Assembly (NCBI GenBank): GCA_022829145.1
Contig: CM040747.1
Span: 41,596,613 to 41,660,612 of the forward strand
Direction: 5' to 3'
Length of the DNA stretch: 64,000 nucleotides
DNA from: Albula goreensis
Lineage: Eukaryota; Chordata; Actinopteri; Albuliformes; Albulidae
This document shows positions 37,501 to 45,746 of the stretch, one piece after another. The notes below the pieces were generated by a model. It did no database searches. It was not told the DNA's origin and saw nothing but the letters and a program-made list of their open reading frames with translations. The position numbers were made by a program, and so were the translations under genes. Every line of letters starts with the position of its first letter. The stretch's first letter is position 1.

Positions 37501-40500
37501 GATTGTCAATTTTCACTGCACATTTGTTTTCTAAATACATTGATTTAATGATGTCATATACTTTACACCCAATACCACTTTGAAGTTTTCTATTATTTAA
37601 TCTCTGGTGCCAAATAGAATCAAATGCTTTTATAAAGTCACTAAAGCATGCAAAGATGTTTCCTTTGTTAATTTGGTGAACATGTTCATCTATGAGGGTG
37701 CATAGGGTGTAAATATGATCTGCTGTGCGATGTTTTGGGAAGAATCCAATTTGACTCTTACTCAAGACTTTAAGATTATATAAGATTTATTTTTCTGTTT
37801 TTTTACTCACTCCCCTCTAGGTTATTCATTTGTTGCAGATCAAACCCAGCAGGTGGCAGATCTCTCTCATGTCAGAGCCAGCCGGGCTCTGAGTGGCTGC
37901 AGCATAGCTGAGTCCAGGCTGTGTGTGCTGGGCTGCAGCATAGCTGAGTCCAGGCTGTGTGTGCTGGGCTGCAGCATAGCTGAGTCCAGGCTGTGCGTGC
38001 TGGGCTGCAGCATAGCTGAATCCAGGCTGTGTGTCTGAGTGTTGGGTTGTGGGGGGGTGGTGGGAGCGGGATGGGCAGCGTGGGCATCCTGCCTCTCCCC
38101 TGGTGCTGTGTAGGGCTAGTCCTCCTGGGCGCATGAATCCTCTGTGTCCCATGATGGCTGTGCTTGGGGCTGGGGCTGGTTGGCTGTCGGCCCAAGGCGG
38201 TGTCTCTCAGGTACTTGACAAATATTTTTGAGCTTTCAGATTGGGGTGGTGGACGAGGTGTACGTTAGCCAGCTGTGAGCAGCCCCTGCTCAGCTGGCTG
38301 TTGATGCTGTTTATGGTGTGTTGTAACATGTCAGCACGGGGCAGAAGGGTGGAGATAATAATCTTCGCCCTGGGGAAGCGCTGTGTGGCTCTCTCAGCCA
38401 TTCCGATCACAGAGGCAGCCACCCCTCCCACTGAGAGGCCAGGTCATTGGTCCCGGTGTGGATGATGATGGTGCCAGGGTTTCCCAGGATGCTGTCTGAG
38501 AGCTGCTGTAGGGCAGACTTAGTCGTGGGGCACCACAGCTTACACACCCTCCTTTCAGGGAACATGCGTCTCATATCCACATGCTTCCAGTTGGAGTCGG
38601 TCAGGAAGGCAGTGTCTGTGGATGGGGCCACTGTGTGTCTGGGGTGGGCAGTGTATTTGGGTAGTGCCTCGTGATTGGAGGGTGTATTTTGATTGGAGGG
38701 TGTCGTGTAAGTAGGGGGTGTCGCATGATTGGAGGGTGTAGTGTGAATAGGGGGTGTAGTGTGATTGAAGGGTGGAGTATGATTCGGGGTGTCGCATAAT
38801 TGGAGGGTGTAGTGTGACTGGAGGGTGTAGTGTGATTAGGGGGTGTAGTGTGATTGGAGGGTGAAGTGTGATTAGGGGGTGTAGTGTGATTGGAGGGTGT
38901 AGTGTGAGTGATGTGTCTTGGGGAAAGAACTGGTCTGCTTTTCCTGGAGGTGGGTGAGGGGGTGCGTGTAGCATATTTAGATATGGGGATAGGAATGGGT
39001 GTGGTCTTTCTGGGGAGGGGGTGGGTGCAGCCTGTCTGGGAGAGGGGGTGGGAATGACTGTTTTAGGGGAGGGGGGTGTTATGCATGAGGGAGTTGTAGG
39101 GCCTTGTGAAGCCGTGGGTGGTGCCAGGACTTGCTGAGGGTGTAGTGTGATTAGGAGGTGTCCAAGTGCACCTTTGGAAGGGTGCAGGATTAAAGACCTG
39201 AATAGACTGAAAGGTTTTGGTTAGAGGAAGTAGAAGAATGATGCTCAGAGCAGCACAAGTCACAAGTAGACCCCCCTTTCCCCTTTTCACTGTGTGAAGA
39301 GTGAGACATCAGCACATAGTCTGATGTGGTTTCCACTGAAACACTGCTCAGTGAATTAGAGTGGGACCTGAGGTCGGCTCGACCGGATATTGGACCCAGA
39401 TCAGAATGCAAAGTGTTTCTGTGCACCTGGTTATATGCGGCTCCTTGCAGAATTGAGGTGAGTGGGGATGAGACGTTAACTGCTGAAAGAAAAGAAGGGG
39501 TGTCATGTGACTGCAGTACTGCAGAGCGTTCACTTTTATGATGGAAAAATTCCTCTCTGCCGGAGCAGACATCTGATTTGGCAGAATGCAAATCATCTAG
39601 ATACTGCAGAGCTTTTTTGCTAAAGGTTTGTAGATCTTGGAGGATGTTTGTTTTGAGCTCTCAGGTTTACAATCTCACTCCCTAGTTACTCATTTGCAAA
39701 GGAGGGCAAGGCTGGCTTGCCTTGAGAGAGCCAAGACAGAGCATGACTATGTATTATTCATTTCAAATTAGGTTAAGGGCAATTTAATAATGCCATTAAA
39801 TTTCAGAGGTACTGAAGAGGTTGGTATGCCAGTAAAATGACTAAATGGACAATTATTTTCATATAACAAGTGCAATGATTTAAGTTTGAAGCTGCTTGGA
39901 TAGGGGCCCCATTATCTGTTTTGTCAGGAGCCTCACTCCCTCCTTCTTCTCCAGGGGCCCCACTCTCTGCCTGTTTTCCAAAATTGAGTTGCATTTTTTG
40001 TTCTAAAAAAACATAAAATACAGCCAAATGATATTATCACAAAACATTGAATATGCCAAAATCTATCCCCACACATGAGGGCACCACAAAATGTAGAGTA
40101 AATGTGCTATTCAGCACATGGGAAGCAGAAAATATGAGGATAATGCTGTTCCTCACAAAGGCTCCAGTTAAATGCAGGTGAAGTGTATGGAGTGCAAAAA
40201 CAAACAGATAACACAATATGTTCATCTTAACAGTCCCAGCACAAGGCACCAATTAAAAGTAATCAATCTCATAAAATGACTTAAGCCATATCCTTTAATT
40301 TCTAAAACGTATTAAAATTACAATATTAATGGCAAACCAACAGGAATTACCATACCCTCTTAACAATAAAATTATTGATAATTAGTATTGGGGATCAAAC
40401 CAGTTTTTGAAGGCTTTGTTCTATGAATAGAGTGGCTACAGTCAATGTTTATGTGATAACAACACAGACAACCAGTTTCATTATTCACGATAAAAATTAT

Positions 40501-40611
40501 TAAAATATGTGTATGGAAGCAAATATGAGTGTGTGTAGATGACTTATTGAGAACACACAGAGTGTGTGTGTGTGTGTTTTCTCCACGGGCTGGGATGGTG
40601 TATATTTGTTT

Positions 40612-40642
<31 letters not shown>

Positions 40643-43600
40643 CTCTGGTCCAGCTGGCACAGGGACACTGAGTCTTTATATTGCCACACTCCAAGCCCAG
40701 TACAGAGGGGTGGGTGTGTGTTGTCTCCACAGGCTGGGTTGGTGTATATTTATAGTGTGTGTGTGTGTTCTCTCCACAGGCTGGGTTGGTGTATATTTAT
40801 AGTGTGTGTGTGTGTGTTCTCTCTACAGGCTGGGTTGGTGTATATTTATCGTGTGTGTGTTTTCTCTCCACAGGCTGGGTTGGTGTATATTTATAGTGTG
40901 TGTGTGTGTGTTCTTCACAGGCTGGGTTGGTGCATATTTATAGTGTGTGTGTGTTCTCTCCACAGGCTGGGTTGGTGTATATTTATAGTGTGTGTGTTCT
41001 TCACAGGCTGGGTTGGTGCATATTTATAGTGTGTGTGTGTTCTTCACAGGCTGGGTTGGTGCATATTTATAGTGTGTGTGTGTTCTTCACAGGCTGGGTT
41101 GGTGCATATTTATAGTGTGTGTGTGTTCTTCACAGGCTGGGTTGGTGCATATTTATAGTGTGTGTGTGTTCTCTCCACAGGCTGGGTTTGTGTATATTTA
41201 TTGTGTGTGTGTGTGTTCTCTCCACAGGCTGGGTTGCTGTAATCTCACAGAGGGCTGTTGTGATGATCTGGCCTCAGTCCTGTGTTCTCCCCACTCAGAG
41301 CTGAGAGATCTGGAGCTCAGAGACAACGAGCTGCAGGACTCAGGAGTGAGAGCACTCTCTGCTGGACTGGAGGACCCACACTGTAAACTGCAGAGACTGG
41401 GGTGAGTAACAAACACAAACCCTCTTTCATGAAGGGCTCAAATGTGACTAAATATCCCACGAATATTAATAATGACTCAGGCTAAAGCTTTCTGTTCACT
41501 TTGCACAGTCAATCTGTGATGTAAAAATGTGTTTTTCCAATTGCAATTTCAGTGTTCATAAGGGAATAAAATACTAAACTTTTACTTTTGAAAATTATTC
41601 ATTTAATATTACAATATCAATTACATACCTTCAGTTGTAGAAAACAAAGAAATAAATGAGTCAGTCCCACCCATTAAAATAATGATAGTAAGATGTATTC
41701 AACTAATTTCACAGCCCTGTTATTTTACATTCAGATTCTTCTGTAAGGTGTATTTGTCCAGAGCTGGTCTCCTTCTCTCTGCAGGCTGTCAGGCTGTCGA
41801 GTCACAGAGAGAGGTTGTGATTCTCTGGCTTCAGCTCTGCATTCAAACCCGTCACACCTGAGAGAGCTGGATCTGAGCTACAATCACCCAGGAGACTCAG
41901 GAGTGAGAGCGCTCTCTGCTGCTAAACTGGAAACACTTACACTGCAGTAAGTACAGAGAGTTTCCACACTGCACCTCATAGACACACTGCTGCAAGTACA
42001 GAGAGTTTCCACACTGCACCTCATCAACACACTGCTGTAAGTACAGAGAGTTTCCACACTGCCCCTCAAAGACACACTGCTGCAAGTACAGAGAGTTTCC
42101 ACACTGCACCTCATCGACACACTGCTGTAAGTACCGAGAGTTTCCACACTGCATCTCATAGACACACTGCTGTAAGTACAGAGAGTTTCCACACTGCACC
42201 TCATAGACACACTACTGTAAGTACAGAGAGTTTCCACACTGTGTGTCACTCAGGCTGCTTTCCAATCCGAAATAAAATCCTCCCTTCACTTCTTCCCTCA
42301 AATCGAGTAAGCCCTCCAGTGACGTAGCAGGCGAGGGAGCCCTTCCCGAGCGAGGGGGAGCAACGGAGGGGAGGGGTTGTGGCTTTTCGAATTGGAATGA
42401 CCCTCGCGGTTCTTCCTCACTTTGTGTTCATTCGCAAGGACTGGATTGCCGTGATGTGTCCCTTGCAGGCTGCAGTACCTGTTCCAGTTAAACTCTCCAC
42501 CGCAAAACCAATCTAAAGGCAGAGAGAGTTCTCTCTAGGCTACGTTATGCAACTTAACCTTTAATATAGTTAGACAGTGAAGATGTATGTTAGCTAGATA
42601 TGCCTACATATCTAGCATATTCCCCATGCCAAAATCCTTATATTTTCCATGAGCATAAAATCATTTTAAATCGATGTTTTTATTTACTATTAATAGATGT
42701 GATGTTATTTTCAATAAAGTTACCAAGCTTTCCAATGTGAAACCACTTATTTGTATGCACAATTTAATAATCATATTGAATAATTATCACAATCATAACA
42801 ATAGTTACTATAATTATTTGTGTAGCACCTTTTGAGCAGGGTGAATCCCGAAGTGATTCCCATAGACAAGTACAGATAATTAATAAAATCGGTAACAATA
42901 AAATATGGTAAAACAGATCAGTAACTAACTGCAACAGTAACCAAGTAATGATAAATAAGTGTGAGGTGTAACAGGGTTTAAAAGTATATATATGTAGAGA
43001 CAGGTAAAATGATGAACAAAAAAATAAAAATCAATATAAGAAGAATTAACCCGAAATTATGATACGATATACATAGGCAATTATACCGGTATGTTTAAAT
43101 GGCGATTTAAAAACAATTCGTGCTCAACAGAAGATTCTATTTCATGCTGTGTGAATGATTGAAGCTAAAGGTAGCATAACTGTTACATTTAAAGATTCAG
43201 AAAATGTAGGTTATTCTTAACAAAATGCATGGCTATGGCAACTATGCCTCCACCAGCTTATGAGAGCGACCACCACCAACAACATAGCATTTTAGCGAAT
43301 GTATTGTGTGATCAATCGGCAACAGAGGTCTTTGAACTTGGTAAACTTTTTTAAATTTGGTTGTTCTTTGTTAGCAAGAGCATAATATTCAAATAAAGTT
43401 TAACACGTGGGCAAGCTAGCAAGCATCGCCGTGCATTCTGGGCAATATCAACTCTTGGAGGGATGATTTTTGTTGGCTCCATTGGAGGGAGTGAAACCGA
43501 GGGCTTGAGCAAAGGAAAATTCGCCCTTCCCTCAACAAATCTGGATTGGAATCGCCCTCACGGTGGCAGCCATCTTGCATACAGGACTTTTTGGGAATTC

Positions 43601-44709
43601 CCCCCTTGATTGAAGGGAAGTGAGCACGAAGAAGCAAGCATTTTTTCGGATTGGAACGCAGCATCAGTCACTGTCTGTTCTGCTGTTCCTACAGTGTGGA
43701 CCATGGAGGAGAGAGCAGGAACAAACCAGGACCCAGGAAATGTGAGTCTGTCAGCACTGAACACTCACTCCCTCCACTTCCTTTCCATCTACATCTACTT
43801 TCAACTTTTTTCAGTCCCTCTCTTCACCATTCTCTCTTTCACGCTCAGACAGAAGTCTGTCCATACATAAAGCACTGTGTGTGTGTGTGTTTCTTATGGT
43901 CATTGAGTTTTGTGTTTGTTTGCAGATGGTGTTTACAAACATTCACCCAGATTTAGACACCTACACATAAACACGTTCACACAGAGGTGCACACACATAC
44001 AAGCACAACTCTGTTTGTCTCTTTCTCTCACACACACTCCGTCACACATAATGAGATGAATTTTAATAATGATAATTAATCTCATTAATGTCTCTGGTCT
44101 GCAGATGGCTGTCAGCTCACACTGGATCCAAACACAGTGAATAGATTCCTGTCTCTGTCTGAGGGGAACAGGAAGGTGACATACACAGAGAGAGAGCAGC
44201 CATATCCTGATCATCCAGAGAGATTTGACTGGAGACGCCAGGTTTTGTGCAGAGAGAGTCTGTCTGGACGCTGTTACTGGGAGGCTGAGTGGAGTGTGCC
44301 TGAGAGGGGATGGGTTTCTACAGCAGTGACATATAAAGGAATCAGCAGGAAAGGAGAGGGTTATGACTGTGCGTTTGGATGGAATAAAAACTCCTGGAGG
44401 CTGCTCTGCTCTAAACGCAGATACTCTGTCTATCACAATAATAATGAAACACACATACCTGCCCCCCCCTCCCCTTACCGCAGAGGAGGAGTGTGTGATG
44501 ATGATGATGGTGAAGGAGTGTGTGTGTACAGAGTAGGAGTGTGTGTGGACTGTCCGGCTTGCACTCTGTCCTTCTACAGCGTCTCTGACTCTGACACACT
44601 GACCCTCCTGCACAGATTCCACACCAACTTCACTGAACACACACCCCTCTGTGCTGGGTTTGGAGTGTATGGATCTAACACCTCAGTGTCCCTGTGCCAA
44701 CTGGAGTAG
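13443..44709 (+). CDS. NLR gene, PYD-FISNA-NACHT-LRR-B30.2 (NLRC3-like fish family)
   Basis: Overall gene span. Coding pieces: 13443-13501, 14823-14933, 15760-15870, 17359-17469, 19623-19733, 24876-24963, 27079-27319, 28429-30214, 36482-36655, 41228-41401, 41785-41946, 43695-43741 and 44105-44709. All junctions are GT-AG with matching phases, and the sum is 3780 nt (1260 codons with stop). Fish NLRs of this type are cytosolic sensors: NACHT drives nucleotide-dependent oligomerisation, LRR/B30.2 are the presumed sensing parts, and PYD recruits ASC-like adaptors. The one lesion is TAG at 27301-27303 in the PYD exon. Skipping that exon would break the frame (241 nt), so the allele as read gives either a short N-terminal/PYD protein or needs a downstream start. 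It may be a recent pseudogene, null allele or base error. Confidence 0.88.
13502..14570. other. Intron 1, left part
   Basis: AT-rich intron. 13502 to about 14215 is shared with the right arm. The first 58-bp-unit fragment appears at 14215-14240, then about 330 bp (14240-14570) that the right arm lacks. No other feature seen. Confidence 0.6.
14823..14933 (+). CDS. NLR repeated exon 2, copy 1
   Basis: 111 bp (phase 2 to 2) between TTTTCACAG and GTAAAC. It encodes [19 protein letters not shown] then [18 protein letters not shown], the Ser/Pro-rich segment of the 'PSC(L/V)S(V/M)KSDRSM' type known from fish NLR N termini. It has no enzymatic motif. It is one of four in-frame copies, so inclusion or skipping of any copy keeps the frame. 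Confidence 0.85.
15760..15870 (+). CDS. NLR repeated exon 2, copy 2
   Basis: 111 bp, same junctions and phase as copy 1, with Pro-Ser-Cys at the core ([13 protein letters not shown]) and SGESPADPR at the end. Nearly identical to the third copy. Confidence 0.85.
17359..17469 (+). CDS. NLR repeated exon 2, copy 3
   Basis: 111 bp, same junctions and phase. It differs from copy 2 mainly by Cys-to-Tyr at the PSC position (CAGCTATCT). It is preceded by a block of the 'gatgatgaagtt' minisatellite subtype, as is the fourth copy. Confidence 0.85.
19623..19733 (+). CDS. NLR repeated exon 2, copy 4
   Basis: 111 bp, same junctions and phase. Substitutions include RARSP for RAGSP and LSGKSD for LSVKSD. 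All codons are open. Together the four copies would add four 37-residue repeats to the N terminus. Confidence 0.83.
20680..21130 (+). pseudogene. Scrambled minisatellite with a partial fifth exon-2 copy
   Basis: About 20772-20835 matches the second half of exon 2 (GTGACAGGTCAATGGAACAA, then the ESPA region), but it lacks the acceptor, the first half and the donor. Around it the 58-bp units are cut into unusual short pieces, unlike any other part of the array. Either local deletions or a mis-assembled consensus of collapsed repeats. Confidence 0.7.
22186..24110. other. Intron sequence after the minisatellite
   Basis: 22545-22585 is a further fragment of exon 2 (AGAGCAGGGTCACCTGTACC) and one minisatellite piece. 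The rest has no supported gene; open frames at 22761-23057 and 23078-23311 lack family motifs and splice context and may be decayed transposon. Confidence 0.5.
24111..24678 (-). mobile_element. Gypsy-type solo LTR
   Basis: A 568-bp element with ends TGTCA...TGACA, flanked by a perfect 4-bp target duplication AAAC (24107-24110 and 24679-24682). On the minus strand it has a TATTTATAC TATA box in the middle and AATAAACTCC near the 3' end, followed by a T-rich U5, the layout of a Ty3/Gypsy-type LTR. No internal domain is present: the element was reduced to one LTR by recombination. It sits antisense in the NLR intron. Confidence 0.9.
24876..24963 (+). CDS. NLR short linker exon 3
   Basis: An 88-bp exon after CCTCTTTGCAG, ending AAG before GTGTGA. 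It completes the AG|G codon from exon 2 and ends in phase 0, as the PYD exon requires. The translation contains [18 protein letters not shown], polar and charged, a linker between the N-terminal repeats and PYD. Supported by phase fit and position rather than by a domain. Confidence 0.72.
25190..25377. repeat. 73-bp tandem repeat, ~2.6 copies
   Basis: Units begin GGGACTCAAACTCCCAGCAG, continue CACTGTTACTGGCTATGGC and recur at 73-bp spacing, with few substitutions. Intronic. Confidence 0.9.
25440..26060. repeat. 25-29-bp minisatellite
   Basis: About 20 units of GGGTGCAGGGAACACACTCA plus CAGGCTGTA (29 bp), with a 25-bp variant missing CTCA. It creates long spurious open frames on both strands. 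Intronic. Confidence 0.93.
26418..27078 (+). repeat. 40-bp array of duplicated 3' splice sites before the PYD exon
   Basis: Sixteen units of CTCTTCATGTGTTTATTTCAG plus TCTCTCTGATACAGCACAC precede the real acceptor, itself the 17th copy of TTCATGTGTTTATTTCAG, joined at 27079 to PYD coding sequence. Each unit thus has a pyrimidine tract and an AG. Unit length is not a multiple of 3, so use of an upstream AG would usually shift the frame. Confidence 0.94.
27079..27319 (+). CDS. NLR pyrin (PYD/DAPIN) exon with in-frame stop
   Basis: A 241-bp exon, phase 0 to 1. It encodes a death-fold [21 protein letters not shown] (helices 1-2), a charged middle, [18 protein letters not shown] (helices 3-5) and [14 protein letters not shown]. 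PYDs mediate homotypic contact with ASC-type inflammasome adaptors. Codon 75 is TAG (27301-27303), where neighbours of the family have a coding residue (Gln or Lys class; inferred), followed by RDEEK in the same frame and a GTAAGA donor. The stop lies after the last PYD helix, so a protein ending here would contain an essentially complete PYD. Confidence 0.87.
27320..28428. other. NLR intron, PYD to FISNA-NACHT
   Basis: About 1.1 kb, no repeats or genes recognised. It ends with a T-rich tract and CTTCTCAG acceptor at 28428. An ATG at 28407 is in frame with the next exon but lies in the intron. Confidence 0.6.
28429..30214 (+). CDS. NLR FISNA-NACHT exon
   Basis: A 1786-bp single open exon (phase 1 to 2, ~595 residues). 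It begins with the fish-specific FISNA region ([36 protein letters not shown]). Walker A GIAGIGKT is at 28716-28739, Walker [13 protein letters not shown] at 28926-28961, ITSRPAA (sensor 1) near 29080-29100, and [14 protein letters not shown] (winged-helix) near 29635-29680. P-loop Lys and the acidic Walker B residues are intact, so nucleotide binding is likely preserved. A five-glycine run (28563-28577) in FISNA comes from a G-rich tract and is unusual. No frameshift or stop in this exon, which argues that the gene lost function recently if at all. Confidence 0.96.
30215..36481. other. NLR intron, NACHT to LRR, no gene recognised
   Basis: About 6.3 kb. 30490-31060 is GC-richer with short frames but no motif. 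33030-33420 is GC/CpG-richer and could be part of a decayed element. 32.0-33.0 and 34.7-36.4 kb are AT-rich. I could not identify termini, RT or transposase motifs. Open frames here are short and unsupported. Confidence 0.45.
36482..36655 (+). CDS. NLR LRR exon 1
   Basis: A 174-bp exon (58 codons, phase 2 to 2), the standard size of an NLR LRR exon, which holds two repeats. It reads [18 protein letters not shown] then [19 protein letters not shown], matching the ribonuclease-inhibitor-like LxxLxLxxN pattern. Junctions TTTCAG and GTGAGT. Confidence 0.95.
37896..38035. repeat. 36-bp tandem repeat in the LINE ORF1 remnant
   Basis: About four copies of CTGCAGCATAGCTGAGTCC plus AGGCTGTGTGTGCTGGG. 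The unit is a multiple of 3 and, on the minus strand, reads as a 12-residue [12 protein letters not shown] repeat. Confidence 0.9.
38670..38910. repeat. ~18-bp degenerate minisatellite
   Basis: Alternating GATTGGAGGGTGTAGTGT and GATTAGGGGGTGTAGTGT units. On the minus strand they read as a TLHPPI-type repeat within the LINE ORF1 area. Confidence 0.85.
39671..40565. other. Intron sequence, no feature recognised
   Basis: Unclassified AT-rich sequence between the LINE and the splice-site array. Short frames only. Confidence 0.45.
40566..41227 (+). repeat. ~45-bp array of duplicated 3' splice sites before LRR exon 2
   Basis: Eleven clear units (plus a degenerate first one) of CTCCACAGGCTGGGTTGGTG plus TATATTTATAG and a variable (GT)n precede the real acceptor CTCCACAG|GCTGGGTTGCTG at 41228. 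Each unit copies the acceptor and the first ~9-12 bases of the exon. GT-tract length makes the unit vary (about 43-53 bp). Confidence 0.95.
41228..41401 (+). CDS. NLR LRR exon 2
   Basis: A 174-bp exon, phase 2 to 2. It reads [18 protein letters not shown], then [19 protein letters not shown] and CKLQRLG: two RI-type LRRs. Donor GTGAGT. Fully open. Confidence 0.95.
41785..41946 (+). CDS. NLR LRR exon 3, shortened
   Basis: A 162-bp exon (phase 2 to 2) after CTCTGCAG. It reads [37 protein letters not shown] and [11 protein letters not shown]. It is 12 nt shorter than the 174-bp standard: the loop before KLETL is missing four residues. The [16 protein letters not shown] signature is typical of the last LRR exon before the B30.2 linker in fish NLRs. 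The donor is GTAAGT, the first of a tandem array. Confidence 0.92.
41947..42240 (+). repeat. 45-bp array of duplicated 5' splice sites after LRR exon 3
   Basis: Six further units of GTACAGAGAGTTTCCACACT plus GCACCTCATAGACACACTGC and TGTAA follow the authentic CTGCA|GTAAGTACAGAG donor. Four units keep GTAAGT, two have GCAAGT. The array starts exactly at the exon-intron boundary. Confidence 0.92.
42252..43663. mobile_element. TIR DNA transposon, ~1.4 kb, non-autonomous
   Basis: Left end GCTGCTTTCCAATCCGAAA, right end the inverse of GCTGCGTTCCAATCCGAAAA, so about 19 bp of TIR with one mismatch, extended by imperfect GAGGGA/TCCCTC-rich subterminal inversions. No transposase frame inside. Flanks share TCA(G) but the target duplication is not certain. 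The ends resemble the GCGTTCCAAT ends of the element at 10157. The insertion brings the intron close to the linker exon, only ~30 bp upstream of it. Confidence 0.75.
43695..43741 (+). CDS. NLR linker exon before B30.2
   Basis: A 47-bp exon (phase 2 to 1) between TTCCTACAG and GTGAGT, encoding [15 protein letters not shown]. This VEHGGE.R.KPGLRKY-like peptide is a hallmark linker between LRRs and PRY-SPRY in fish NLR genes. Confidence 0.92.
44105..44709 (+). CDS. NLR PRY-SPRY (B30.2) exon
   Basis: A 605-bp terminal exon, ending in TAG at 44707-44709. [24 protein letters not shown], then [73 protein letters not shown], and [20 protein letters not shown]30.2 domains in fish NLRs are thought to contact ligands or partners through variable loops. 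Here the loop after Y-S-V-Y-H is enlarged by ~25 residues, with Pro-rich and DDDDGEG acidic segments. Fully open. Confidence 0.95.
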
Positions 44710-45400
44710 ACACACACACACACACACACACACTTACACACTTATACACTCTCCCTGTGACACATATCCACTCCAGCTCACACACTCACCCATAAAAACA
44801 TGCTGAAACCCAAATGCACACATACTCACACCTGTACTGCTACACACACACAAACACACACACACACTCCATATACTGTAAATTACATACACACTCTCAC
44901 ATTCATAGTCTCAGATGTATCAATACACTTACACCGGAACTGCTACTCAAACACACTGATACAACTGCAAACACATTAAAAAAAGACCTTGTTTGCAGTT
45001 GACACTTCCACCCACACATAAACACACAGACATAGACTCTCTTACACACACTCACCAGAAAATGCATGTTCACTCACAAACACAAACGTACACGTGCACA
45101 CATAACATGCACACACTGACGTAAATATACACTCAACCAAATTCTGTTTCATAGCTCACACACAAACAGTATTTAATATATTTTTAAACATGTGTGCCTG
45201 TGGAAACACACACAGATTTGTACATAGATACACTAGGTAGGAGTAGAGGTAGGAGAGAGACACGGTTTCAGATGTCTCCAGTTTACCTCAGTACAAGTTC
45301 AGTCCTGTATATAACAATATGGCTTTGAAGCAGGTTCATTTGAAGAACTGTTGTGTAGTCATGTTTTATTTTATTACAATAAAATTATTAATGTTAAAGG
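44710..45400 (+). other. NLR 3' UTR, CA-rich, with poly(A) signal
   Basis: Rich in CACA runs (44711-44735, 44843-44870 and others). AATAAA at 45378-45383, about 670 bp after the stop, is the best polyadenylation signal. Confidence 0.55.
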
Positions 45401-45445
45401 TGAATGTAATTTTTTTGATGTAAGCCATGAATATCACACACAACC

Positions 45446-45746
45446 CCCTGAACCTAACACTAACTGTACCACAGAGAAACAGCCCTGACTGTGCTGTGAA
45501 CAAAAACAGTAGGGAGTTAGCGCGTCTCTGTGGAGCCTTAGGCCTGTACATGCTTAATGGCAGGATCAGAGGGGACTCTTTAGGGAGCTTCACTTACTGC
45601 TCAGCTCTTAGGGCTAGTGTAGTCGACTATGCCATCACTGATATGGACCCCTCTGACATTAGTGCATTCACTGTCAGACCACAGACCCCTTTTTACCACC
45701 ACTGTCAAATCAATGTGCATCTGAACAGAACTGGAAAACCAAGGAA
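45446..45746 (+). mobile_element. LINE APE-type endonuclease fragment
   Basis: The frame reads NSPDCAVNKNSRELARLC, GLYMLNGRIRGDSLGSF, TYCSALRASVVDYAI and TVRPQTPFYHHCQINVHL. This is the C-terminal half of a LINE apurinic-type endonuclease. The usual SDH catalytic end is altered (Y-H-H). A similar LINE supplies the RT remnant at 37 kb, on the other strand. Confidence 0.82.

Larger units (their letters stand above)
36920..39670 (-). mobile_element. Internally deleted LINE (SGNH-esterase ORF1 and RT remnants)
   Basis: On the minus strand from 39670 downward: an ORF1 segment (39591-39190), a simple-repeat-rich stretch, then an SGNH/GDSL-like hydrolase remnant at 38631-38207 ([38 protein letters not shown]) with a frameshift near 38410. 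A reverse transcriptase follows at 37765-37211 ([46 protein letters not shown]), with a stop and thumb/C-terminal remnants down to about 36960 ([13 protein letters not shown]). Endonuclease and the first half of RT are missing between 37.8 and 37.77 kb. It lies antisense in the NLR intron. Confidence 0.88.

Noticed and set aside
40529-41115. 166-residue open frame with [11 protein letters not shown] repeats
   Set aside because: It is the translated ~45-bp splice-site array and GT repeats; no real protein expected.
43933-44640. 235-residue minus-strand open frame
   Set aside because: Antisense shadow of the B30.2 exon plus CA-rich sequence.
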